From positions 1 to 38,223 of the forward strand of contig BBXU01000308.1 of NCBI GenBank assembly GCA_001598975.1: a DNA stretch of 38,223 bases, in the 5' to 3' direction. Position 1 is the first letter of the stretch, and every line of letters starts with the position of its first letter. The position numbers and the translations under genes were made by a program. Source of the stretch: Parachlorella kessleri (lineage: Eukaryota; Chlorophyta; Trebouxiophyceae; Chlorellales; Chlorellaceae). The notes beneath the pieces were generated by a model. The model worked only from the letters and a program-made list of their open reading frames with translations. It had not been told where the DNA came from and ran no database searches. Shown one piece after another: positions 15,601-26,299 of the stretch.

Positions 15601-18113
15601 GTGCAGAGTGCGCTCAATTGCGCGTAAATCTTAAGCCCTGCTGCTCCTTCCTCTCTCCCTGGCAACTCCCTCCTGCCAACCCTCCCTCTCTCGCTTCTAT
15701 TGACCCCTCTGTCCCCCAGAGCGAGCCCCCTCCCCCACTCTCAGTGTCTGCCAGCCCCTTCCCCGTCAACCCCCTCTCTTCTTGTCAAACCTTCACCCAG
15801 AGGGAGCTCCCGCCAAACACTCAGTGTTAGTCCCCAGCCCTTACCCCCGCCCTTACCTGAAACGCGCTGGAACTTGCCCTCACCCTCCACGCGTACCATG
15901 CTCACGCCGCTGCCGATGTTGACCAGCAGGTACGGGTACAGCTCCTCTGCAAACTCACCCCGGGAGGAACACAGGGTTAGAGGGGAGTAAGGGGAGGGGA
16001 GGGGAGGAGGGGAGTAAGGGGAGAGGGGGATGGGAGGAGTGGGGGGGAGAGGGGGATGTGCAGCCAGCGCTACAGACAGCTTTGCAACACCAACCTGTCC
16101 AGCACCACATGGAGTTCTTATTCTCAGGTTTTAGGTTGGATGAAGGGCTGCTAAGCTTCTTACAGCCAGCCGGGCCCGCAGCGCCAGCTGCCTTGGTGCC
16201 ACATTAAGGGCTGAGTTGCGATGGCCTGCCCGACCTCACGCCGCCCACCCACCCACCCACCCACCCACCTGTGTGTATGTCCACGAAGGACAGCTGGCTG
16301 TTCTCATACATGAACGCCTCGTGGCGCACTGCACACAAGGGCCAAGGGCAGCGGCAAAGTAGTAAAAGGGCAGCTGCAACCCCCCACAAGCAAAGTGCAT
16401 TTGCCTACAAGGCCGCAAGCTCCCACCATCCACAGCGGGCGTAGCAGTCCACCCGATGGGCCAGGGTCCATATATACCGCAGAGGCGTACAAGCAAGGGC
16501 CAGACGCGCGCACCCGCTTTGAGCAGGAAGTTGCAGCCGTCCACCATGCAGGCCATCTCGTCCTCCCGCTCCAGGATCAGCCCCAGCCGCTCGCGGAAGG
16601 CCTGCAGTAGGGCACCTCGCAGAGATACCAGGGTGTCCCACGAATGTACAACATCACCCGTCGCAAAGCCCCGTCCGTTTGCAACAAACTCCGTGATCTC
16701 TCCACCAGCCTCAGCCCAAAAACATCCGGCATCCCCAGACAATCTGCAGCCGCAGCCACCACCCCTGTAACCATGACCACACCCTCGCCACCTCCTGCCA
16801 AACCGGTGCAGCCCCACAACCGCGGAACATTGCGTTCCCCTCACCTCTGCATACTTGTACGCGCCTCCGCCCGTGGCCTTCACCCTCATCTTGGACCCGC
16901 CCCCATTGCTCCTGTGCAGCCCCTTGGCCTCAATGAAGTCCATGCACTGCCCCAGCTTGGCCGTCTCAAACTTCACAAAGTGCAGCTTGCCTGCGAAGGC
17001 GGCGGAGAGCAGAAGGAGCATCTGTCCTAAGCGTCTGGAACACAATCGGGGGCAAGAAGGGAAAGGGTGGCATCCCGGAGCAGCCAGCAGACACCTACAA
17101 ACAATGCAATCCCTCCTCCTGCTGTTGAAGCCAAGAAACTTGCCTGCAGACACCCTCACACGCACCCTGTGGCTGGGTTGCGCACCAATGTACCCAACCT
17201 GGGTGCAGCCAGGCACCAAGCTGTTCTCCCCTGAGCCTCGATTACCAGTCACCCGGGCTTGCAAGCGCCGGCTTCCTCACCAACAACAACATGAAGACCC
17301 TCATGCTTGCAGTCACAAACCCAACTAACATGTCTGGCCGGTGGCACTGCGGCAGCCCCAAACAAGCCTTGCAGCAGGCAAACAGACGACCCCGCCCTGC
17401 CAAGTGATGGTTTTCCGGCTCACCCCCATGCGACCTCCGGGCCGGCCCAGTCCCATGGTCTGTAGCACCACCGTTTCCTCCACCACTGCCGCCAGCACTG
17501 CTGTCATCGTCATCATCCATGGAGAAGTACACCAGCTTAATGAGTGAGCCACCAATGTCCAGGGCTATGTGGCTGACATAGTCGCTCTGGTGGGGCAACA
17601 CAATGCAGGGTGCATCCTTGCGCCCCTTGCTGCCATCTGCATGTAAACGTAAAGATTTGCAGTGAGTTCCTGCCCAAGGCGCTCAATGCTCCCAAGAGTT
17701 TGCTCGTTCATGGTGAAGACAGCCAAACTGTGCACAAGTCTAGCACCACCAGCGCATCGCTGTCTTGCTGCTAAAATAGACGGCTTGTAGCACAACGAGT
17801 ACGAACGGCTGAGACCGGTCACCCCCGCCAGCTTCAGAAGCTAACTAAGTCTCCTAAACACCTGAAACCCTGCCAGAAGCAGCGCTTTGCTCTGCCAGTT
17901 TCAGGGCATAGCTGCACCAACCCTCCCAGCACCTCTAGACTAGTGCTATTGCATGTAGTGCTCTTTACCTGTGGTGACTTGCCCTATGGTTGCATCTGTG
18001 ACGTCCAGTATGCTGGACTGCTGCATACTGTTGCTGGCATCGCCATCGCCCTCGTCAAACGACGCTCTCGCCAGGTCACTGGCACGGGGAGAGGGGCCTG
18101 GAAGCGTGTCCAT
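6617..18113 (-). CDS. PANK: bifunctional type II pantothenate kinase / DUF89 4'-phosphopantetheine phosphatase
   Basis: Twenty-five exons with fully consistent phases (3774 nt, 1257 aa): 17969-18113, 17424-17636, 16845-16990, 16514-16601, 16269-16328, 15857-15946, 15330-15436, 14926-15033, 14456-14550, 14153-14249, 13704-13820, 13270-13318, 12919-13033, 12515-12713, 12012-12135, 11509-11665, 11000-11105, 10633-10722, 10141-10240, 9734-9846, 9205-9370, 8738-8842, 7543-8464, 7070-7164, 6617-6783. An in-frame TAA directly precedes the ATG. The kinase domain (about 70-420) has [42 protein letters not shown] and [14 protein letters not shown]; Glu183 and Arg245 match the catalytic pair that human PANK4 has lost. 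The DUF89 domain (about 430-1257) has [32 protein letters not shown] and [18 protein letters not shown]. The architecture equals plant PANK2 (about 900 aa) except for ~342 extra residues (829-1171). Expected cytosolic role: first step of CoA synthesis plus removal of phosphopantetheine or its damaged forms. Confidence 0.96.
7223..7330. repeat. direct and inverted repeats within a PANK intron
   Basis: Within the intron 7165-7542, ttgggtgagggaagccc occurs twice in exact tandem (7270-7286 and 7287-7303). The block gatagggacctccttgg occurs at 7257 and again at 7304. aaggaggtccc at 7223-7233 is the reverse complement of 7261-7271, giving an 11-bp stem with a short loop. No coding role is visible. 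Confidence 0.85.
7543..8842 (-). other. low-complexity coding insertion inside the DUF89 domain (PANK exons 22-23)
   Basis: Exons 8738-8842 and 7543-8464 encode residues ~829-1171. They fall between the helix after [11 protein letters not shown] and the strand [15 protein letters not shown], where human PANK4 and plant PANK2 have only a short linker. The insert is rich in Ser, Gly, Ala, Glu and Gln, with an acidic run ([18 protein letters not shown]) and poly-Gln. A short, more ordered-looking piece occurs at its start ([18 protein letters not shown]). Several Ser-Pro sites could be phosphorylated. Phases allow exon 22 (105 nt, phase 1 to 1) to be skipped; exon 23 (phase 1 to 2) cannot be skipped without a frameshift. 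Confidence 0.85.
10002..10020. repeat. poly-C tract (19 C) in PANK intron
   Basis: A run of 19 C on the plus strand in the intron between exons 19 (10141-10240) and 20 (9734-9846). It is G-rich in the pre-mRNA. Confidence 0.9.
11464..11508. repeat. (CCCA)n-like repeat directly after a PANK splice donor
   Basis: The intron following exon 11509-11665 begins with the donor itself inside a GTGGGTGT/GTGGGTGGG repeat on the sense strand. A similar (CCCA)n array at 16244-16268 follows the donor of exon 16269-16328. Confidence 0.85.
11698..11731. repeat. interstitial telomere-like sequence
   Basis: The plus strand reads ggtttggggtttagggttag and continues in the same style. It contains one exact TTTAGGG (11706-11712) flanked by degenerate units, inside a PANK intron. 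TTTAGGG is the plant- and Chlorella-type telomere unit. Confidence 0.55.
15978..16058. repeat. purine-rich GGGGA tract in PANK intron
   Basis: About 80 bp of almost pure A/G on the plus strand, so a long polypyrimidine tract on the transcribed sense strand. It lies 30-110 nt upstream of the acceptor of exon 15857-15946. Confidence 0.85.
16244..16268. repeat. (CCCA)n repeat directly after a PANK splice donor
   Basis: On the sense strand the donor of exon 16269-16328 is the first unit of a GTGG/GGTG run of about six repeats, which gives closely spaced G-triplets in the 5' end of the intron. Confidence 0.85.
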
Positions 18114-18595
18114 GCCTTATGGGTTCCTCAGGTCTGTACCCCAACAGTTATATAACTTGGATGCGGTAGCAGTACTAACAAAGCCAGGCCAGCAGCCCAG
18201 AGCTGTCCCCTAGCTGCCCTGGCATGGCACCGACTGACATGCCAACTGCAAGTTTGTTTGGGGTTTACTTCCGGTGCTAACATATAGGAAAAAACTCGCC
18301 AAGGGTGGTCCTAGGTACGCAGACGTTTCACGGGCAGAAATGGCGGGGTGCAGCTTGTACACGCAGGCACTGACCAAACAGGTCATCTCGGGACAGGCAC
18401 CAGGATACCGAAATTGTGCGCCTAGCTTGCTGTTCGTTGTGTAGCAGTCTGCAGCAGAGCATCCACTAGTCCAACCCTGCGTTGGTAAACCTGCCTTAGA
18501 GTCTGCTGGTCACGGGCGCTGATTACTTTTTGCTTTCCCTGCTCCCTCAGATTGTTTTCTAGGTCTACGACTGTTTGGTGGCCCAGCGGTGGCCC
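18114..18595. promoter_or_regulatory. shared divergent promoter region, PANK (-) and PEX13 (+)
   Basis: About 480 bp separates the PANK ATG (18113, minus) from the earliest plausible PEX13 ATG (18596, plus); it is about 775 bp if PEX13 starts at 18889. The palindrome gttatataac at 18147-18156 lies 34-43 bp upstream of the PANK ATG and resembles a TATA element. That role is a guess from sequence and position. No coding frame of interest is present. Confidence 0.35.
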
Positions 18596-18888
18596 ATGTC
18601 TGGTGAGTGTTTTTTTGCATCCCGCCCTTGTGCTCACTTAGCACCATCCCTGAGCTCTGCAGTGACCCTAAGGTGGTTACCGTGCAGGCCGACCCGCTCC
18701 ACTGAAACCGTGGGAGCGCAACAAGGGAGCAGGGGGTGGCTCCACAGCACCATGTTGCAGCAGCGGCACGCCAGGCGCGGATAACCTTCCCAAGCCTTGG
18801 GAGCGGCCACAAGGTAGTCCCTGCCACGCTTCCATCTTGCCCTAGCCCGTAGGGCGGCCTGGGTGGTCTGGATACCAGACACGCTTGT

Positions 18889-20786
18889 ATGGTTGAAGGA
18901 ACATCCCTCAAGGGACTTTTAGTGGCTGCAGGCGTTGCTGAGACTATCACGCCGATTACGTCTGCGACAGCGGCAGCCGGAGCAGCTGTGCCTGGCAGCA
19001 GCACGGCAGGCACTCCGGCAGGCAGCAGGCCAAACGCAGCACGGCCTTGGGAGCGACCTGCCGGCACTGCAATGCCCAGCAGCACTGCGTATGGCAGCGG
19101 CACTTATGGTGGCAACACTTACGGCAGCACGCCATACTCCTCAACAGGATATGGGGGCGGCTATGGTAACAGCCCGTACAGTAGCTCACCTTACAACAGG
19201 TGCGGGGGGCTGCTCCTTTCCGCTGAATCTGGGAGCACAGAACGGGAGCACAGACTCCTGTGGGGCTCTTGTTAGCAGGACTGGCATATGTAGGCTCCAA
19301 GCATTTGTGTCCATGTTGCCTTGGAATGCTTGTTAGTCCTTTAGCGACCCTTCTGCTTGCCCCGGCAAGCTGGGGAAGGCTGGCATGTTTGTGCACGCAT
19401 GTGGCCCGCCCGTTGTTTGGTGGCTACTAGCGAGTGTGCAAACATATTCTTGCAGGCCACTTGGCAGCAGCTATGGTGGCTATGGCAGCGGCGGGTACGG
19501 CAGCAGCATGTATGGCAGCGGCTATGGCGGGGGCTATGGCAGCAGCATGTATGGCGGCAGCAGCATGTATGGTGGTGGTGGCATGTATGGGGCTGGCGGC
19601 ATGTACGGGGGTGGCGGCATGTTTGGCCGGCCGATGGGAATGCCAGGTGGGGCTGTCCTCTCTGGTGCAAGCATGTGACGCTCGTCGGTGTGAAGGGCTC
19701 GTTTGCCCTGGGCGACGGCGGGATATGCCAGCAGCCTCGCATATGCTAGGGAGCGGCTCTCTAAGGCTGTTGAAGATATGGGTGTGCCTTTCTGGCTCAA
19801 CCGGATGCCTTTGCCTCCTTGGGTGCCTGCATGGGGCGGGTGGCTGGTTGTATTTGTGACACACTAGCTCCGCTCCACCCACCCGGAGGACCGCGGACTG
19901 CTCGATGCCAGCCTTGGAGTTCTTGTCGCAGGTCCCTTTGACCCTAACGACCCCAACGGCCCGCCGCAGCCTCCGAGCGCATGGCAGGCTATGCTGCACA
20001 GCGTTCAGGTGAGCCCAGCTACCCGTCCTTGCTGCGAGAGTTGAGCAGGGCCCTGATTGACGGCTTGGGCCCTTGCCTGCGGGCCGTCCTGTTTATCTGC
20101 GTGTGGGTCTGCACGCACTGGTATTTGCTGTCCATTACATATTGTTCATTGTTGAGGTGTCAGGTGGTTTGAACGCACCAAGTGCTTCTGCTGCAGGGAG
20201 TGATGCACTTCTTTGGACGGCTGTCGTTCCTTGTAGACGAGAATGCACACGCCGTGCACTTCTTTGTCACCGCACTACTGCAGCTCCTGGACAGGTGGGG
20301 ACGATGAGCATGTGCCTGCCTGTCGTGAAGATCTGGCTTGCCAGCCAGGTTGCAGTGGCAGGCTACCCGGCAAGCTGCAGGCTCGGTTGAGAACACAACT
20401 TTACACAAGGGGCATGCGTGCGTGGTCTGAGTCTATTATGCGACTGTGAGGCGTCCCTGCTTTGCACCTGTGTTGTATCTCTCACAGGGTTGTCTGCTCA
20501 CCCTGAGGCGTTCAACAGCAGGGAACCGACACCTCTCCCTTTCATGTTCAGGTTTGGTTCTCTGTACGGTGAGCTGGCGCGGTTCATCCTGCGGCTGCTG
20601 GGCTTCAAGACCGGCAAGCGGAAGGTAGCGGCAGGCAAGGGCGGCGGCCAGGAAGGGGGCGGCCCTGGGGAGCTGGCAGGGCCTGTGGGCGGCCCTGGGA
20701 TGCTGCAGCCTGCTGGTGCTGGGCCGTTGGCGCTGCCCGGACCAGTGGGGCCACCCGGGGGTGACAACTGGAACGCATTGTGGTAG
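18889..20786 (+). CDS. PEX13: peroxisomal membrane protein PEX13 (plant-type, without SH3)
   Basis: Docking-complex peroxin of the peroxisomal matrix import machinery. Exons with consistent phases: 18889-19199 (or a tiny exon 18596-18602 plus 18932-19199), 19456-19646, 19932-20008, 20197-20294 and 20552-20786 (TAG), giving 303 aa from the 18889 ATG. The N-terminus has the PEX13-like ARPWERPAGTA. It is followed by a long Gly/Tyr/Ser-rich stretch (YGGGYG, MYGGSSMYGGGGMYG, ending FGRPMGMPG). The conserved region covers SAWQAMLHSVQGVMHFFGRL, VHFFVTALLQLLDR and GELARFILRLLGFKTG, which matches the membrane segments of plant PEX13. The C-terminus is Pro/Gly-rich and ends DNWNALW, with no SH3 domain, as in plants. 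It is the only confident plus-strand gene. The N-terminus is the uncertain part: ATG TCT G at 18596 with a gtgagt donor joins in phase to the acceptor at 18931. Confidence 0.92.
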
Positions 20787-21574
20787 CCTGAGACCACGAA
20801 GTAGGGCTTACTGCCATGGAGAGTAGAAGTTGGCAGATGCTGGGGATGCTTCGGTGATATGCTGTTTCCATTAGTTAGTGCTGTGTAGATTACAAGGGCA
20901 GCTGAGTGATGTGTAGGTATGGGTGTGACTCCTTGATTGCAGCAGGGCAGAGGAATTGTTGGTATTAGCCTGGGTGGTAAGTAGTGCGAACAGGGAGTAG
21001 ACCTGGGCTGGACTGACAGGGCTGGATGCAGATTGAGCCTGAGTCTTGCCTGAGTTCTGAGCCAGTAATTCTCTCCCCAAGATGTTGGTATGTTACCTTG
21101 CTGACGCGCCCAAGCCATATCAAGTGCTTGTAGCTTGCCTAGGGTTGTTGTGTTGCATGCCTGCCAATGGAGCTTCAGCTAGGCACATGTCTCTTTTTGT
21201 GGTGGCATCCGCAGGAGCGCATGGCGTCTTTGTGTTTTGACTGTAAGCTGCATCTGCGCATTTCAACGGCTGAGCCAGCTACCTTCGGGGACCCTGGGAC
21301 AACATGCGAGCCTGCCATTGTGCAGGGGTAGCATGTGTTGAGTATCTGCATAGCTAGATGCCATCAATGTGGAGCTTTGTCACCTGCATCAACTTCCCTA
21401 CCAAGAGCTGCTGTCAAGCTTGCAAGTCAAGGGGGGTCGATATGGAACACAATATGCCCGTAGGTGCCTCAGTAAGTTATCAAGGAAGGAAAGCTCATCT
21501 TCAACAGTCTTTGTCAGTTGGGCAGTCACCATTCTCATTGGCACACGCAAAGTCAACAATGAGAAAGTCCCCAG
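20787..21574. other. convergent intergenic region (PEX13 / LYAR-like 3' ends)
   Basis: No gene is visible. The region should hold the 3' UTRs of both neighbours. It carries one copy of a dispersed repeat (about 20945-21060). TGTAA at 21242-21246, about 456 nt after the PEX13 stop, fits the green-algal polyadenylation signal. Confidence 0.55.
20945..21060. repeat. dispersed repeat, copy 1
   Basis: The core tagtgcgaacagggagtaga followed by tgggctggactga is shared with 30835-30955. Flanking matches are gcctgggtgg against gcatgggtgg upstream and gtcttgcc downstream. The copies are in the same orientation and about 9.9 kb apart. No coding capacity or terminal inverted repeats were identified. Confidence 0.8.
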
Positions 21575-23414
21575 TCACTCAGCCTGCTTGACCTTCTTCT
21601 GCTTCTTGGCCTTCCCTACATCACTGCTGCCACCAGCCGCGGCTTCTGTCGTGGGCTGCCCGCTGGCCTGGCTCTGCTTACGCTTCTTCTCCTTCTTCTT
21701 GCTGCCAGCGACACCATTAGCAGCCGTATCAGTAGCAGCAGGAGCAGCAGCTGGGGCGCCTTCGGAAGCCTTGCTCTTCTTTTTCTTCTCCTTCTTTTTG
21801 CTGCTGGCTTGTGCAGAGCTGCCATTGGCTAGCTGCCCGTCCTCAGCCGCCAGCGCTGCTGCTGGTGCCGCTTCTGTGCTGCCGTTCGCTGCTCTACCCT
21901 CGGCTGCACCACTCAAATTCTCTTTCTGCTTCAGCTTCTTCTTCTTCTTTTCAGGGGCAGCTGCACCCTCCTCTGCCGCTGCTGCAATGACTTCCTTTAT
22001 CTTCCCATTCTGCTCACTCTTGCTCGCAGCTGCCCCGTTGGCAGCAGGCTCTAGTGCTGCGGGCTCTGCCCCCTCCTGCACTGCCTTTGTCTTTTTCCTC
22101 TTCTTGTCTTTTTCGCTCCCAGCAGCGCCGTTGGCTGGAGCTTCCTCCGCTGCTTCAGCAACTGATTTTGCCTCAGCTGCTGCTACAGGGGCAGCGGGCT
22201 GTCCTACTGCTGGCTGCGCTGACCCGTTTGGGGCCGGCTGGTTATCCTGCTTTGGCTGCTGCGCTGCCAGAGCCGCGCGTGCCTGCAGCCATATGCACAC
22301 AAATCACACTTAAGCCAAGGAGCGCTGCATGTGCCAAGCACGTTCCACGTGATGGCAGCCTGATGGAGATAGACATGCAGACACCAAGGTGAGCGAAAGC
22401 CGTCAGGGGCGGCTGGTGGGGCGGGGCGGGGCGGGGGAGACCAGCACAGACATCACAACCGTCGAGAATTGCAACAGCAACATGAGAGCACTTGGAGGTG
22501 AGACCAGGGAAGCAGCCATGAGGGCATGAACCCCAGCTTGGCCCAAAGGTCTTCAAAGCCAATGGCACCCAGGTCAACACGATCAAGCACACTTCAACAA
22601 AGCCGAACCCATGACTCCCTGCTCACCCGCCGCTTGTGCTTGCTTCCTGAAGCGTGGCCGAGGAGAGTCTCCTCCGAAGTGCAGCTCACATTGCACAGGT
22701 TGCACTTCCAGGGCGGGTGCTTGGACAGGAATTGGGTGCCTTCCGGCTCCCCTGCTGCGCCCGCGCTCCCTGCTGCGCCTGCTGCTGGCGCCTTGTCGTT
22801 AAAAAAGCCCTGGGCTGCGTAGCCGCCGGCCTTGGTGACACCCTGGGCGTACTTTTCGTGCTCGGTCACACACTGGTTGTGGCTCTGCAAGCAGTGTGGG
22901 TGGGAGGCAGCGTGACAGGCAGGCAGGAACCAGCCACAGCCTGTGTATGGGGAAAATGACAGGGCAGCGTGGCCGGCAGGGCATGGTAGTTCCAAATAGC
23001 ACGATATGCAGCTAGGCTAGCAGAATGGCGCAAAATAGGTGCATGGTAGCAGGCAGCGACTATGCAGCAGCAAGTTGATCGATAAACCTGTACCCCATTG
23101 GCTGTTGTAGGGGGGCAGACAGGCCAAACTTACATGGACGGACTGCCGGTCAAAGTTGCGGCTGCAGTCGATGCAGCTGAAGCTGGAGGCGCTGCACATG
23201 GCCATGTGGGACTTCACCTTGGGCTGCAGGCAACGAGGAGCAGCAAGAGGCTTTCATGCTGTCAGGAGATGCACCCACACAGCTCAGCAAGCAGGTCCCC
23301 CAAGAAGCGGACGCTCAGCCTTGAACGCCCAAGCACAAGCTTATGAATGGTATGTAGATTAGCTGTACTGACCTTCTTAATGGAGTCCCCACAGTCATTG
23401 CAATAGAACCAGGG
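21575..23414 (-). CDS. LYAR: LYAR-type C2HC zinc-finger protein with U1-type finger and Lys-rich tail (start exon missing)
   Basis: Four phase-0 exons (23373-23414, 23134-23223, 22627-22884, 21575-22282) encode 365 residues. The first exon with ATG was not found. The N-terminus has the LYAR pattern: WFYCNDCGDSIKK, then KSHMAMCSASSFSCIDCSRN, then SHNQCVTEHEKYAQG. A second, U1/C2H2-like finger follows: WKCNLCNVSCTSEETLLGHA then SGSKHKRR. The last exon (235 residues) is Ala/Gly-rich with repeated Lys clusters (EKDKKRKKTK, EKKKKKLKQKE, KKKEKKKKSK, KKKEKKRKQ), consistent with nuclear or nucleolar localisation and RNA binding. LYAR family members act in ribosome biogenesis and transcription; the role here is inferred from family only. 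A strong plus-strand frame over the same region is a shadow. Confidence 0.85.
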
Positions 23415-24682
23415 CTGCAGGGCAGCAAGTAAGTAGGTGACCTTCGAGCAGAGCCCGGGAACCGTGCTGTTCTGGTTTTGTGCGCTTTAGCACGTGCTCA
23501 GTAACCCGTTAAAGCAACGAAGGCGACTGTAGACTCCAAGTTGTGCTACGTTGAGTGCATGCAAGTGCATGCAGCACTATGTACCCAGTGGACAACATGG
23601 TGTTGTTGTCGTATACCGCGCGAATGCACCAGAAGTGTAAACACTGCAAGTCGCATAAACAGCAGCGTACCATGGCTCAAGTCAGGTGCTAGCGTTGGAG
23701 CTGGAAGGGTTGATGAAGCGGCAGCAGTATCCACTTCAGTTCTGTCTTTTCATTCCTTAGGGAGGTCGACTGCATATACAGGACAATACGCCGTACGGCT
23801 GCTATGCAAACGGGCGCTGGCGGGGCCCCGTGCGCTCACCCAGTTGTGCACTGGTTTGTGGATCTGCAAAACACGTCTGCACCAGTTTCATGGTTGAACA
23901 CCACGGGTCAACCAATTGAACACCAATCCCAGCATCAGGTTGTAGAAAGTGTCAGTCTCCACCACATAGACTCAAGGTCGTAATCACCAACCACAGCAGG
24001 TCAGTTACCAAAATTGCATAAGCGGCTGACCGAATGTGGTATATAGCAAATTTTACTGCCACGCCACGATTCACTGGGCCAAGTATGCTTACAGCTCTGC
24101 AATTGCCTGCAGTGTACTTGAGCCGTGCATGGTCCGTAATGTTAGAAACCAGTGCGGGGGTTGAGGTCGGTTAGGGAACAACACATACCTGGGCAGTGCG
24201 GCCATGGAGACCGGCAGCATCCTGCAACATCCCTGACTTCTGTCTCATAGATAATTGTTTCTCAACCAGCCCATGCCCCCTTGTCTGCAGCAAAAAGGTC
24301 AACCCGACTGTTTTACTCAAAAATTTTATTTTTCTTGAACCGAAACGCCGCGAAGGCATTCAGGCATAAACAAATATATGTGTGACAACAGTCCACAAGC
24401 AGGCGCTATGTAGCTGTCACCAAAACAAGCTTCCTATGGTCGGGGGTAGCGGCATGTGACGAATTAACCATCCACTAATGTTCACCCTTCGCTTTGCTCA
24501 GCCCAGCACCGCAGTTGGGCGCTCACCCATCAACTTCACACTCGGCCAACATTGCAACGGTTGAAGTGCACAGTCTCTTAAGCCAAGCTCATCGCCACAC
24601 CCACCAGTACCCCTGCTTGTCAAAGAAGCAAGTAGCACGATCTTTGCATGCACGAGCACAATCCATTGCACACGCAAGTGCA
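23415..24682. other. intergenic region; unplaced first exon of LYAR-like gene expected here
   Basis: A stretch of 1.27 kb lies between the first recognised LYAR exon and the stop of the SDR gene. The LYAR start codon should be within it. An ATG at 23891 with a phase-0 donor (three codons, ending at 23883) is possible but unsupported. The part around 24300-24350 is AT-rich. No family-like frame is seen. Confidence 0.5.
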
Positions 24683-26299
24683 TCAATCCTCCGCCTTGTA
24701 GGGTGACTTGGCCAGCTTGAGGACCACCTCCAGGGGCAGCCCCGTGGCACTCATCTTGAAGGGCAGCAGCGCAGCAGCCGCCATGTCCTCCTGGCGGATC
24801 ATCAGGTCGGGGTTCACGCCCTCCTGGTGCACCGTCATGTCGGTGGCAACAAACCCGGGCTCGATGACCATCGTCTTGATGCCGTGCTTGCGCAGCTCCT
24901 GCTAGGGTTTTATGGTAAAACCAGTGGAATGCTTGGAGAGAGCAAGGTTGTCCTAGGGAGCCTGGGCCTGCCAGCATGTCTGGACGATGTCTAGGAACAC
25001 CAAGCACATTCGCAGTAACTGAAGGCTGAGCAGGTATGTCATTGAACCAGTCCTCGCTTGCGGCTGCGTCGGAAATGCAAAGCATGCGTGGCTGCCACCT
25101 CATGCATGGCACCCTGGGGCATGCAAGCTCTCCTTTATCCTCCTTTGCTGTAGCCAAGCCCGTACCTCATAGGTGCCAAGCGTCCAGCCACGGATGCCCC
25201 ACTTGCTGGCAGCATAGTGCACATTCTTCTCCATGGGCTTGGTGCCAGCCATGGACCCTGTATTGATGATCACACCGCTGCCGCGCTTTGCCATGGCTGG
25301 GGCGATGCGCCGTGTGAGCCGCATCGGCCCCATAAGGTTGATGTCTACAGTCGTGTCCCAGCCATCAGGGTCACCTGAAGGGCATATCAAGCCCGGGGAA
25401 TATTAATGGCCGAGCAAGCTGCCCTGACGGGCACCACCTCACTCCTTTGGAGCCCCTGGTACCACTTGAGGCCGCGCGGTGAGTCCAGCACTACAGTTCC
25501 ATGCTGACGGAGGACTGCGTCCCAACGTGGGCATGTAATCGAATTGTGGCACGCCCAACTCACAGCAGCGCGGACACTCTTAATGAGTGCATGCGCAGGG
25601 CCAACAGCCAGGACCCACCTGTCAGCAGGTCTGCGCCACCTTGGGACACCCCCGCATTGTTGACCAGCACATCAGGTGCGCCACCTAGCCGCATCAAAGT
25701 CTCCTCTGCTAGCTTGTCAATGGAGGCGGGGTCTGCCTGGTCAAGCTGCAGGATCTCACAGCTAGGAGCGCCCGCATCCTTACACCGCTTGGCGACCTGC
25801 ACGGGCAGGTAACACATCTGAATCAACCCACTATTCATGAGCAGGCACATGCCAAGCCCCGGGACACCGTTTGGTGGCTAGTGAAAGGTACTGATTACAC
25901 AAGCAGGAGGAGTTGAAGCTTTCGAATAACTCTGCGCTCCAGCCCAGCCTCCAAACTATGCGGGGGGGTGGCTATATCCTAGCCAATCCTAGGTGACCTC
26001 CAACGTGTACTGGCCTTCCGTGGGAGGGCAAACTCACACACTGACTAAGTTATTAAGATCAGGAAGCAGGACTATGTGTCTGAGTTGGTGCAGGACACTG
26101 GTTTGCAGTTGCTTGGCGTAAAGCATGGTGGCAAGGGCTCCTGTACCTCCTCAAGCTTGTCCATGCCCCTGGCAGCGAGGATGAGAGACGCTCCTTGCTG
26201 TCCAAAACATTCTGCGATTGCTGCACCAATCCCTCGCGAGGCGCCTGTGACAAGGGCAGTCTTTCCGGCAAGAAGCCCTGTCTTTGCTTGCTCCCCCAT
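24683..26299 (-). CDS. short-chain dehydrogenase/reductase (classical SDR)
   Basis: NAD(P)-dependent oxidoreductase of the classical SDR family; the substrate cannot be told. Exons 26147-26299, 25619-25796, 25166-25374 and 24683-24898 join in phase to give 251 aa, the usual length of a single-domain SDR. Motifs: cofactor-binding TGASRGIG (18-25), LVNNAG (95-100), the DINLMG asparagine (123), catalytic Ser151 in INTGSMAG, Tyr164 and Lys168 in YAASK, and EPGFVATDM in the last exon. There is no N-terminal extension before the Rossmann fold, so it is probably cytosolic. Closest in style to FabG-like or plant SDRs of unknown substrate. Confidence 0.95.

Noticed and set aside
16236..17264. 342-codon single minus-strand frame
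   Set aside because: It runs through several PANK introns. True exons 3-5 within it are in differing phases and are bounded by consensus splice sites.
19427..19999. 190-codon minus-strand frame with HATTTIHAAAAIHAAA-like repeats
   Set aside because: Antisense of the Gly/Tyr repeats of PEX13.
21369..22313. 314-codon plus-strand frame with hydrophobic Phe/Leu-rich runs
   Set aside because: It is the antisense of the Lys-rich LYAR tail: AAG/AAA codons read backwards give Phe/Leu. The minus frame has zinc fingers and a clean stop.
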